Below, piece by piece: positions 8,101 through 15,869 of a stretch of 47,017 nucleotides of DNA. The stretch lies in contig NZ_FOLP01000035.1 of NCBI RefSeq assembly GCF_900112425.1, forward strand, positions 1 to 47,017, given 5' to 3'. The notes under the pieces were generated by a model that had not been told where the DNA came from, did not search any database, and saw nothing but the letters and a program-made list of their open reading frames with translations. Made by a program: the position numbers and the translations under genes. This stretch comes from Variovorax sp. OK212. GTDB taxonomy: Bacteria; Pseudomonadota; Gammaproteobacteria; Burkholderiales; Burkholderiaceae_C. Numbering within the stretch: the stretch's first letter is position 1; the number at the start of each line of letters is the position of its first letter.

Positions 8101-9098
8101 TTCTCCCTACACGCCGAAAACCCGTCGGTGCGCCGGCTCGGCGATGCCATCCGGCGTGCGGTGAGCAGCCAGTCGCGCATCATCAACGACCTGCTGGACC
8201 TGTCGCGCATCCGCACCGGCAAGCTCCGGCTCAACCGGGTGACGGTGGACCTGGGCGAATTGGCACAAATCGCCGCGGCGGCCGCCATTGCGGGCGTGCC
8301 CGCCAAGAAGATCGAACTCGACGTGCAGTGCGAGGCCGGGGTGGCTTGCCATGGCGACCGCGTCCGCGTGGAGCAGATTGCCTGGAACCTGCTGAGCAAC
8401 GCCGCCAAGTTCACGCCCGACGGCGGGCGCATCGCCGTTCGCGTGGGGCCGACGAGGGCTTTGCACGGCTCACCGTCACCGACAGCGGGTGCGGCATCGC
8501 GCCCGAGTTCCCGCCGCATGTGTTCGGCATGTTCAACCAGGCCCACGATGGGGTGGCGCTCAACGGCGGCCTGGGCATCGGGTTTGCGCTGGTGCACGAA
8601 TTGGCAGTGGCCCACGGCGGCCACGTGGAAGCGAAATCCGACGGCGCCGGCCAGGGTGCCGAGTTCATCGTGTGGCTGCCGCAGGTCGGCGCCGAGGTGC
8701 CAGCGCCGCGCGAGGCACCGTCGGCCGACGTGGACTTCAAAGGATGGCGCGTGCTGGCGGTCGACGACTACGCCCAGGCCCTGGTGCCGTTTGCTGAAGT
8801 GCTGCGCCTGGAAGGCGCTGTCGTCGACACCGCTGCGAGCGGCAAGGAAGCCCTGGCGCTGTTGCAGACGCCACGCTACGACCTCCTGGTGTCCGACCTC
8901 GGCATGCCTGAGATGGACGGCTTCCAGCTCATCGGCGAGGTCCGGCGGCAGGAGGCCACACGCGACCTGCGCTCGGTGGCGATGTCCGGCTACGGACGCC
9001 GGGTGGACGCACGCCGTGCGCTCGAAGCCGGCTTCGATGCGCACCTGCCGAAGCCCGCGTCGATCGAGGAACTGAAGGCCGCGATCAGCCGGCTCTGA
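8101..9098 (+). pseudogene. hybrid histidine kinase, 5'-truncated and frameshifted
   Basis: The first part (one frame, to about 8447) reads SSQSRIINDLLDLSRIRTGKL, the second helix of a HisKA domain, then VEQIAWNLLSNAAKFTPDGG (N box). After a net minus-one shift at the GGGG near 8444-8450 the next frame continues with LTVTDSGCGI (G1), GGLGIGFALV (G2) and a C-terminal receiver domain (VLAVDDY, SDLGMPEMDG with the phospho-Asp, LPKPAS with the Lys). The His-containing H box and all sensor domains are missing, so the gene cannot signal normally. It was probably the partner of the broken response regulator at 6988. It ends convergently with the DUF4142 gene. Confidence 0.8.
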
Positions 9099-9106
9099 TC
9101 GCGGCC
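9077..9106. terminator. 12-bp perfect hairpin between convergent genes
   Basis: GGCCGCGATCAG (9077-9088) and its exact reverse complement (9095-9106) flank a 6-nt loop. The hairpin overlaps the kinase stop codon (9096-9098) and lies 44 bp from the end of the convergent DUF4142 gene. It has no T-run on either side, so it may be a GC-rich bidirectional terminator or an mRNA-stabilising stem. Confidence 0.5.
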
Positions 9107-9149
9107 GCGGCCGCGCCCGGTCGAAGGGCGCCGGCGGGTGTGGAGCGGG

Positions 9150-9674
9150 TTACTTCGCATTCGCCGCGAGCTGTTGCGCGTGCTTCAGATGGCCTTGCAC
9201 CACCGGAAGCATCTTGCCCGCAAGAGCCTTCAGGTCAGCATCCGTGGCTTCGGCCTGGGTCTTTTTCAACAGCTTTTCGGTCGCTTCATGGTCGCCAACG
9301 CCGGCCTGCTTCACATAGCGGCTGTCGAAGGTCTCGCCTCTGAGCGCCTTGAATTCGAGCGCCACGGCCTTGTGCTTGAGATCGGGACCGTTCGGCAGGT
9401 CGGCGCCCTTGGCGGAGGCGAGCGTCTTCACGTCGCCCAAGGCTTTTGCATGGTCGTCGACCATCATCTGGGCAAACTTCTTGATCTCGACATTCGACGA
9501 TTTTTCAAGCGCCATTTTTCCGGTTTCGACTTCGGCCATGTTGGCCTCGGCAATGTCCTTGAGCATGGACGCGTCGGCGGCAGTGAGCTTGTCCGCCGCC
9601 CATGAAGCAGGTGCAAGAAGAAGACTGGTTGCAAGCGTGGTGCCGAAGAGCAAGGGATGAAGACGGAGCATCAT
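9150..9674 (-). CDS. exported DUF4142 protein
   Basis: This 174-residue protein has a signal peptide (MMLRLHPLLFGTTLATSLLLAPASWA, cleavage near ASWA-ADK) followed by a four-helix DUF4142 domain: MLKDIAEANMAEVETGKMAL, FAQMMVDDHAKALGDVK, YVKQAGVGDHEATEKLL. DUF4142 is a ferritin-like helical family exported to the periplasm; its function is not established, though members are often stress-related. The start at 9674 is set by GGAGG 6 nt upstream. It lies downstream of the cytochrome c operon on the same strand after a 120-bp gap, so it may have its own promoter. Confidence 0.85.
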   Translation of the reverse strand: MMLRLHPLLFGTTLATSLLLAPASWAADKLTAADASMLKDIAEANMAEVETGKMALEKSSNVEIKKFAQMMVDDHAKALGDVKTLASAKGADLPNGPDLKHKAVALEFKALRGETFDSRYVKQAGVGDHEATEKLLKKTQAEATDADLKALAGKMLPVVQGHLKHAQQLAANAK

Positions 9675-9794
9675 GAAAAGCCTCCATAGAAGAGTTGCGA
9701 CGCGTGAAATCTGCACGTGCGTTTGCGTTCGTCGCGTAGGAAATGTCTGAAAGCAGGCGCAACGAGAACGCCAACGGCGAAGGACGGCGGCGGC

Positions 9795-11090
9795 TCAATT
9801 CTTCAGCGCAGCCCTGAGCTTGGTCACGTCGCCGGTCTTCACCGGTGCTGCATCGTTGCCCCACGCCTGGCGGATATAGGTGAGGGCCTGCGCCATCTGC
9901 ACATCGGTCAGGGTGGATGCAAAACCGGGCATGGCCTGGAGCGCCGGCCCTGTGGCGGTGGCCGCGCTGGTGCCGCCCTGGATCACCACGCGAACGATCG
10001 ACGTGGGGTCCTCACTCAACAGCGTGGGATTGCCGGCCAAGCGGGGAAAGACACCGGCGACGCCCTTGCCATCCGGATGGTGGCATTGCGCGCAAAACGA
10101 CCGGTAGACGCCGGCACCCGTTGATTCGACATCCAGCGTGTGATTGCCCTGTGCCAGCGTGCGGGCGCTTTCGTCGCTGGCCGTGTAGCCGCCTTCGTTG
10201 CGCCGCGCGGGCAGGCTCTTCAAGTAGCCAGCGATTGCCTTCGCGTCCGCGGGGGTCAGGTGCTGCAGGCTTTTCTCGACTTCTTCGGCCATCGAGCCAA
10301 AGGCAAAGCGCCCATCGGCATAGCCCGTGCGAAGAAAGCTCGCAATGCTCCGGGCGTCGGTGCGTCCCAGGCCGGCACCCCGGTCGCCGGTGAGGTTGGA
10401 GGCATACCAGTTGTCGTTGACCATGCCCGTGAGGAACCTCTTGGCCGACTCGTCGTAGCCGCGCTCCTGGTAGGCCATGCCGCGCGGGGTATGGCACGAG
10501 CCGCAGTGGCCGAACGATTGCACCAGGTAGGCGCCGCGGTTCCATTCGGCATCGCGACCCGGATTTTCGGTGTACGTGCCGCGCGAAAGAAACGCAGCCT
10601 TCCAGAACCGCAGTGCCCAGCGCTGGTTGAAGGGAAAGGGCATCTTGGTCGCTGGCGGCGCGTAGTCCGAGGCAGGCACCGCGTGCATCAGGTACGCGAA
10701 CAGCGCGCGCAGATCTTCGTCCGTGGCCTTGGTGTAGGCGGTGTACGCCATCGCCGGGTAGAGGTGCCGTGAGCCCGGCGCCGTGCCCTCGCGCATCACG
10801 CGTTCGAAGTCGGCGAAGGTGTAGCGGCCGATTCCCTGCTTCGGATCGGGCGTGATGTTGGTGCTGATGATCGGCCCCAGCGGCGTCGAGAGGGCGCGGC
10901 CGCCGGCAAACGGAATGCCGTCGCGCTGCATGGTGTGGCAACTGGCGCAGCCGCCGATGCGCGCGAGGTACTCGCCACGCGCGAGCAATTCGCTGCCAGG
11001 CGGCGCGGACACCTGTGCGCCCGCCGCCACCGGCAGCACGCCGATTGCGGCCAGTGCGCACCAGGCGAGACGTTTCCGATCGATGGTCAT
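9795..11090 (-). CDS. triheme c-type cytochrome (dehydrogenase-subunit type)
   Basis: This 431-residue exported cytochrome has a signal peptide (LAWCALAAIGVLPVAAGAQV) and three CxxCH heme sites: CASCH near residue 47, CGSCH near 195 and CAQCH near 330. Spacing and motifs (ALSTPLGPIISTNITPDP, TYTENPGRDAEWNRGAYLV) match the membrane-anchored cytochrome subunits of alcohol, gluconate and aldehyde dehydrogenases. No such dehydrogenase is adjacent. Instead its ATG overlaps the ctaG stop (ATGA) at the end of a caa3 oxidase operon, suggesting it feeds electrons to, or is co-expressed with, that oxidase. The longer frame running into ctaG is rejected because the ATGA coupling gives a clear start. Confidence 0.85.
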   Translation of the reverse strand: MTIDRKRLAWCALAAIGVLPVAAGAQVSAPPGSELLARGEYLARIGGCASCHTMQRDGIPFAGGRALSTPLGPIISTNITPDPKQGIGRYTFADFERVMREGTAPGSRHLYPAMAYTAYTKATDEDLRALFAYLMHAVPASDYAPPATKMPFPFNQRWALRFWKAAFLSRGTYTENPGRDAEWNRGAYLVQSFGHCGSCHTPRGMAYQERGYDESAKRFLTGMVNDNWYASNLTGDRGAGLGRTDARSIASFLRTGYADGRFAFGSMAEEVEKSLQHLTPADAKAIAGYLKSLPARRNEGGYTASDESARTLAQGNHTLDVESTGAGVYRSFCAQCHHPDGKGVAGVFPRLAGNPTLLSEDPTSIVRVVIQGGTSAATATGPALQAMPGFASTLTDVQMAQALTYIRQAWGNDAAPVKTGDVTKLRAALKN

Positions 11091-12031
11091 GGGCTCTTCG
11101 GCAACAAGGCGCCGCCCTCCGCCGGGCGATCGGCGACAAGCCAGCGCGCCGCAATGACCAGTGCGCCCACGAGATAGGCGACGCCCCCGGGGACCCACAT
11201 GACCAGGCCGCCCATCTGCTGGTCCTGCAGCGGGTCGAAGCCCAGCGCCGACGAAGGCTCCACGTACAACGGATACCAGAGGCCCGGCGCGAGCGCGAGC
11301 AGTGCGCCGAGGGCGCCGGTGTGGACCATGGTCGTGAACAGCGAGAGCATCGAAAACGCACCGGCCTCGCCGCCGCTGCGCCGGCCGAAGATGCTCCACC
11401 AGAACAACAGCGCGCTCACCAGGAAGCTCGTGTGCTGCAAGGTGTGGATCCACGGATGCAGCAGCGCGGCCTGGAAGAATCTTGGCGCATGCCAGAGCCA
11501 GAGTGCTGCGGCGTGCAGCAGCCAGGCCGCCAGCGGCGCGGTGACGCAGCCCCAGACCGCCTTCGCCGGACGCCAGCGCACGGCCACGCCGACGGCCGCG
11601 CGCCAGCCCGCCGGCAGCGCCCACATCCACACCCCCAGGGGCCTGCCGAGCACCAGCAGCGGAGCCGCGACGAGCATGAGCAGTTCGTGCTGCACCATGT
11701 GCGCCGAGAACAGCGCTGCGCCCAGCGCGTCCAGCGGCGAGACCAGCGCCAGGACGAGCGTTGCCCATCCGCCCGCGAATGCGGCGACGTGCCGGCGGCG
11801 CAGTGCGCGCGCCGTGGGCCCGGAACGCGATTGCAGCCGCCAGAAGCCGCATGCATACAGGACGAGGCTCATCGCGAGCGCGCCGACGACCACCGGATCG
11901 AAGCTCCAGGCGAGCGACCATCCGGCGGGTGCCGAAGGGTCGATCACATGGGCCGCCGCCAGCCCCGGCCACAGGAGCGCCGAAACCAGCGTGGCTTGCG
12001 GGCGCAAGGCCGGCAATGTCGGATGGGCCAT
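11087..12031 (-). CDS. ctaG: CtaG (caa3-type) cytochrome oxidase assembly protein
   Basis: This 314-residue multi-pass membrane protein has about seven hydrophobic segments and the caa3_CtaG features: FSAHMVQHELLMLVAAPLLVLGRP with paired His, a central LWLWHAPRFFQAAL, and WIHTLQHTSFLVSALLFWW. These conserved His residues are thought to handle copper. The family is required for assembly of caa3 oxidases in Bacillus and is distinct from the proteobacterial Cox11 also called CtaG. It starts 13 nt after coxC and overlaps the cytochrome c gene, so it is part of the operon. Confidence 0.85.
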   Translation of the reverse strand: MAHPTLPALRPQATLVSALLWPGLAAAHVIDPSAPAGWSLAWSFDPVVVGALAMSLVLYACGFWRLQSRSGPTARALRRRHVAAFAGGWATLVLALVSPLDALGAALFSAHMVQHELLMLVAAPLLVLGRPLGVWMWALPAGWRAAVGVAVRWRPAKAVWGCVTAPLAAWLLHAAALWLWHAPRFFQAALLHPWIHTLQHTSFLVSALLFWWSIFGRRSGGEAGAFSMLSLFTTMVHTGALGALLALAPGLWYPLYVEPSSALGFDPLQDQQMGGLVMWVPGGVAYLVGALVIAARWLVADRPAEGGALLPKSP

Positions 12032-12044
12032 GCGCTTTTGCCTG

Positions 12045-12668
12045 TCAGCCGCGCGGCGCCAGGTAGATCACCGCATAGATCGGCAACCAGCTTCCCACCA
12101 CGAAGTACCAGTACATCGCGTTCTCGCACACGTCGACAAAGCGCTTGCCTTCGAACGGGCCGGTAAAAAGCAGCACGGCGAGCACGCCCGTGTCGATGGT
12201 GTCGGTGACGAGGTGCGTGGTGTGGAGGCCGAGCAACAGCCAGACGATCGAGCCGTAGGCGCTGGCCTGCCAGCTGACGTTGAGCGTGGTGAACTCCAGC
12301 GCGCGCAGCGTGAGGAAAACGAGTGCAAAGACCACGCAGACCGAGAGCCAGATGCGCGTGCGGCCGCGGTCCTCGCGTTGCGCGGCGCGCTTGGCCATCT
12401 CGTTGGGCCACAGGCTTACCAGCAGGATGGCGGTATTGAGCGTGCCCCAGCGCAGCTCGGGCGGCACGGCGTCGATGGGCCACTCAACGGCCGTGCCGCG
12501 CAGGTAGAAATACATCATGACCGCGATGGCGAAGACCGTGCCTTCGATCAGCATCATCCCCATGGTGCCCCACCACATCAGGCTGCCGGCGCCGAAGCTG
12601 TAGCTCGGGAGCGCGCTCACATCGAGCACCTTGCCGGCGCCGGTTCCCTTCGCGTCGGCTTGCATCAT
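12045..12668 (-). CDS. coxC: cytochrome c oxidase subunit III
   Basis: This 207-residue membrane protein has the subunit III features: MWWGTMGMMLIEGTVFAI near the start (with the helix-III Glu), LNTAILLVSLWPNEMA, the LGLHTTHLVTDTIDTG segment and a C-terminal YWYFVVGSWLPIYAVIYLAPR. The ATG at 12668 overlaps the coxA stop in an ATGA, and GGAG lies upstream. It starts with tandem ATGs (12668 and 12665); the first is used because of the overlap. Subunit III stabilises subunit I and supports proton uptake through the D-channel in classical A-type oxidases. Confidence 0.88.
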   Translation of the reverse strand: MMQADAKGTGAGKVLDVSALPSYSFGAGSLMWWGTMGMMLIEGTVFAIAVMMYFYLRGTAVEWPIDAVPPELRWGTLNTAILLVSLWPNEMAKRAAQREDRGRTRIWLSVCVVFALVFLTLRALEFTTLNVSWQASAYGSIVWLLLGLHTTHLVTDTIDTGVLAVLLFTGPFEGKRFVDVCENAMYWYFVVGSWLPIYAVIYLAPRG

Positions 12669-14593
12669 GGCCGGCGCTCCAGCGAGAGGGCCCGTGCCGT
12701 TTCGGCGCGATCGGGCCAGAACCAGCCGATGACGGCCAGGGTGAGGGGCAGGGCGCCCCACACCACCGCCCACGGCGTGTACACCGAGCCGACGAACAGC
12801 GCGGTGGTGGCCACCGCGCTCGCGAAGGGCCACACCGAGGGCTTCGGAAACAGCGGCCGGCTTTGCGGATGCGCCGCGCGTGCGCTGGTCACCAGCACCT
12901 CGCGCGCGTCGGCGGCCAGGCCACCCACATGCGGGGGCTCCTTCGCGGGACCCCACAGCGGTTCGGTGCCGTGCACCACGGGTATCGCGTCGAAGTTGTG
13001 CGCGGGCGGCGGGCTCGGCACGCTCCATTCGAGCGTGCCCGCGTTCCACGGATCGCTGGCCGCCCGGGCGCCGCGGCAGAGGCTGAGCGCGACGTTCACG
13101 AGGAACAAGGCCATGCCCGCTGCGATCACGAGCGCGCCGATGCTCGCCAGGCTGTTCATCGATTCCCACCCGAGGCCCTTCGGATAGGTCCAGATCCGCC
13201 GCGGCATGCCGTGCAGGCCCAGCAGGTGCATCGGGAAGAACGCCACGTTGAACCCGATGAAGAACAGCCAGAAGTGCCAGAGGCCCAGCCGCTCGCCGAG
13301 CATCCGCCCGGTGAACTTCGGAAACCAGTAGTACACCGCGCCGAAAAGCGGAAACACCGCGCCGCCGAGCAGCACGTAGTGCAGGTGCGCGACCACGAAA
13401 TATGTGTCGTGCAACTGGAGGTCCAGCGAGACCGAGGCGAGCATCAGGCCGGTCATGCCGCCCGCCACCAGGATGACGAAGAACGCCAGCACGAAGTACA
13501 GCGGCGTCTTCAGCACGATCCGCCCCTGCCACAGCGTGGCGATCCAGCAGAAGATCTGCAGGGCCGAGGGCACCGCGATCGCCAGACTCGCCGCGGTGAA
13601 GAACGCCTTGCCGACCTCGGGCAGGTTGGTGGCGAACATGTGGTGCACCCACAGGCCGAAGGCAAGGAATGCGGTGGCGATCAATGCGAGCACCATGGCC
13701 CGGTAGCCGAACACCGGCCGGCGTGCGAAGGTCGCGACGATGGACGAGATGAAGCCCAGCGGCGGAACGAAGATGAGATACACCTCGGGGTGACCGAAAA
13801 ACCAGAACAGGTGTTGCCAGAGCAGCACGTCGCCGCCGCGCACCGGGTTGTAGAAATGCGTTCCCACCAGCCGGTCGAGGATCAGCGCGGTACTGCCCAG
13901 CATCACCGAGGGCATCGCGAACAGCACCATGAACTGCGTGACCAGCGTTGCCCACACGAAAAGCGGCATGCGGGCCAGCGTCATGCCCGGCGCGCGCATC
14001 TTGAAGATCGTGGTGATGAGCACGATGGCCACCAGCAACGCCGAGAGTTCGGTGAACGTGATCATCTGCGCCCAGATGTCCACCCCTTTGCCGGGCGCAT
14101 AGTCCGACGACGCCAGCGGCACGTAGCTGAACCAGCCGGCGTTCGGCCCCGACCCCAGCACGAAGCCCGCATAGAGAAACGCACCGCCCATCACGAAGAC
14201 CCAGAACGCGAAGGCGTTCATGCGCGGAAACGCGACGCTGCGCGCGCCGATCATCAGCGGCACCAGGTACAGCGCCACCGCCTGCATCACCGGCACCGCG
14301 AAGAGAAACATCATCGTGGTGCCGTGCATGGTGAACAGCTGGTTGTAGAACTCCGGGCTCACGATATGCAACTGCGGGCGGGCCAGCTGCAGCCGCATGA
14401 GCAGCGCGATGATTCCGCCGAGAAAGAAAAACACGAAGGTCGCGACGATGAAACGGCGCGCAACGGTCTTGTGATCGATCGCGCCCAGCAGGCCTCGCCA
14501 GCCGGGTGGATCGCTCCAAGTGTCGGCGAGCGCCTGCCGCACCTGCGCGCCGGCGTGCGGTCCGTCGCGCAGCAGCCCGGCATCGGCGCTCAT
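12665..14593 (-). CDS. coxA: cytochrome c oxidase subunit I with altered proton channels
   Basis: This 642-residue heme-copper oxidase catalytic subunit has all metal ligands: His90 (FTMHGT, heme a), His268 with Tyr272 and Glu270 (GHPEVY, CuB and cross-linked Tyr), His317-His318 (VHHMF, CuB), His403 and His405 (VAHLHYVL, hemes a3 and a). Two canonical proton-channel residues differ. The D-channel entry motif, usually GA(P/R)D(M/V)AFPRMN, reads GARSVAFPRMN with Ser119. The K-channel segment, usually P-T-G-V-K-V-F-x-W, reads PSALQIFCW with Gln346 instead of Lys. The C-terminal region has two extra hydrophobic segments. ATGA overlaps on both sides place it mid-operon. Confidence 0.92.
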   Translation of the reverse strand: MSADAGLLRDGPHAGAQVRQALADTWSDPPGWRGLLGAIDHKTVARRFIVATFVFFFLGGIIALLMRLQLARPQLHIVSPEFYNQLFTMHGTTMMFLFAVPVMQAVALYLVPLMIGARSVAFPRMNAFAFWVFVMGGAFLYAGFVLGSGPNAGWFSYVPLASSDYAPGKGVDIWAQMITFTELSALLVAIVLITTIFKMRAPGMTLARMPLFVWATLVTQFMVLFAMPSVMLGSTALILDRLVGTHFYNPVRGGDVLLWQHLFWFFGHPEVYLIFVPPLGFISSIVATFARRPVFGYRAMVLALIATAFLAFGLWVHHMFATNLPEVGKAFFTAASLAIAVPSALQIFCWIATLWQGRIVLKTPLYFVLAFFVILVAGGMTGLMLASVSLDLQLHDTYFVVAHLHYVLLGGAVFPLFGAVYYWFPKFTGRMLGERLGLWHFWLFFIGFNVAFFPMHLLGLHGMPRRIWTYPKGLGWESMNSLASIGALVIAAGMALFLVNVALSLCRGARAASDPWNAGTLEWSVPSPPPAHNFDAIPVVHGTEPLWGPAKEPPHVGGLAADAREVLVTSARAAHPQSRPLFPKPSVWPFASAVATTALFVGSVYTPWAVVWGALPLTLAVIGWFWPDRAETARALSLERRP

Positions 14594-15660
14594 TGCAGGC
14601 CTCCGAGGTAGGCGACCAGGGCGCGCACCTCATCGGGCGCCAGCCTGCTCGACGGCATGGTGCTGCCCGGCTTGAGCGACTGCGGATCGACGATCCACGC
14701 CGCAAGCGTGGCGGGTTCGTTGGGCACGGTGCCCGCGGCCAGGAGAGCGCGGCTGCCCACGTGCGTCAGGTCGGGGCCCAGCGACCCCGCGGCCGCGGTG
14801 CCGCGCACCGTGTGGCACTGCGCGCAGTTCGAAGACATGAACAGCTGCTGCCCGCGCACGGCGTCCGCGTTGGCGGCGGTGGCCGTGGGTGTCGCGGCGG
14901 GGCTGCGTTGGCCGGCGCGCCACCGGGCATAGGCCTCGGGCGACTGCACGGTCACGCTGAACGCCATCAATGCGTGCTGCAGCCCGCAGAACTCCGCGCA
15001 TTCGCCGCGGTAGTTGCCGGCCTTGTCCGCCTGCAGCACGAGCTGCGTGCTGCGCCCGGGCAGCATGTCTTTCTTGCCGTGGAGGCTCGGCACCCAGAAG
15101 GTGTGGATCACGTCCGTGCTCTTGAGCGAAATGATGACCGGCCTGCCCACGGGCACATGCAACTCGCTGGCAACGGCGAACTCCGGCTTGCCGTCGCTGC
15201 CGAGATAGCGCGCTTCCCACCACCACTGCTGCGCCGTCATGTCGATGCGCACCGCGTCGGCCACCGGCAGGCGCGACAGCGCGCGGTCGGTGAGCATGTC
15301 GGCGCCCAGCAGCACGGCGAGCAGCACCGCCGAGGTCGCCGTGGCGCCGACGACCCATCGGCGCGACGCGGTCTCCGCGCCGACCGGCGCCGGTGCGGTG
15401 GCGGCCGCACGAGACGGGCGTCGCGCCGCCCGCACCAGCGCGACGATGAGCGCCAGCAGCACGAGCGCGAACACGGCCATGCACATCCACAGCGTGAACT
15501 GCCAGAGCTCGTGGATCCGGGCAGCCTGCGCGCCGGCCGGCCGCAGCGCACTGTGTGCGGCGGTGCCGGACAGCCACATGCCGATGTCCGCGGCAACACG
15601 CCAGGCCGGCTCCAGACCGGCGAATGGGTGTAAACCGAGAAGACAGGCCGAGTTGCGCAC
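14590..15660 (-). CDS. coxB: cytochrome c oxidase subunit II fused to cytochrome c (caa3)
   Basis: This 356-residue protein has two transmembrane helices (about residues 53-78 and 98-122) and a cupredoxin domain with the complete CuA site (VIHTFWVP His; CAEFCGLQHALM with Cys, Glu, Cys, His, Met). A C-terminal class I cytochrome c domain has CAQCH (about residue 281) and a TMPSS methionine ligand. The fusion defines a caa3-type oxidase. The GTG at 15660 is the annotated start, but the N-terminus is not certain. It is the first gene of the five-gene minus-strand operon; the 209-bp gap to the divergent ydeP-like gene must hold the promoter. Confidence 0.9.
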   Translation of the reverse strand: MRNSACLLGLHPFAGLEPAWRVAADIGMWLSGTAAHSALRPAGAQAARIHELWQFTLWMCMAVFALVLLALIVALVRAARRPSRAAATAPAPVGAETASRRWVVGATATSAVLLAVLLGADMLTDRALSRLPVADAVRIDMTAQQWWWEARYLGSDGKPEFAVASELHVPVGRPVIISLKSTDVIHTFWVPSLHGKKDMLPGRSTQLVLQADKAGNYRGECAEFCGLQHALMAFSVTVQSPEAYARWRAGQRSPAATPTATAANADAVRGQQLFMSSNCAQCHTVRGTAAAGSLGPDLTHVGSRALLAAGTVPNEPATLAAWIVDPQSLKPGSTMPSSRLAPDEVRALVAYLGGLQ

Positions 15661-15869
15661 CGGAACCTTCGAAGTGGAGCGGTTTTTCTAGCAAACGCGT
15701 CGCCGCTTGCCAATCGGCGGCGGGCGCGAATCGACGTGTGTGCAGCCGGCCGGCAATTGTCTTGCGCCAGGCCGGCAGTCGACCGACAGGCCGGTTCGGC
15801 AACGACCTACAGCCTGCGGCGAACGGGGGCATACGTTGACCCCACGCCATAACAGAGCCGGAGCACCCT

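Noticed and set aside
9795..11972. 725-codon frame joining the cytochrome c gene to sequence inside ctaG
   Set aside because: The N-terminal third overlaps ctaG out of frame and has shadow composition. The ATGA overlap and signal peptide place the real start at 11090.
12863..14611. 582-codon plus-strand open frame opposite coxA
   Set aside because: Its His/Arg/Glu-rich translation is the antisense image of a membrane protein gene, with no recognisable domain.
12045..14705. 886-codon frame extending coxC through the coxA region
   Set aside because: Only the last 207 residues match subunit III; the rest is an out-of-frame reading of coxA. The start at 12668 overlaps the coxA stop.
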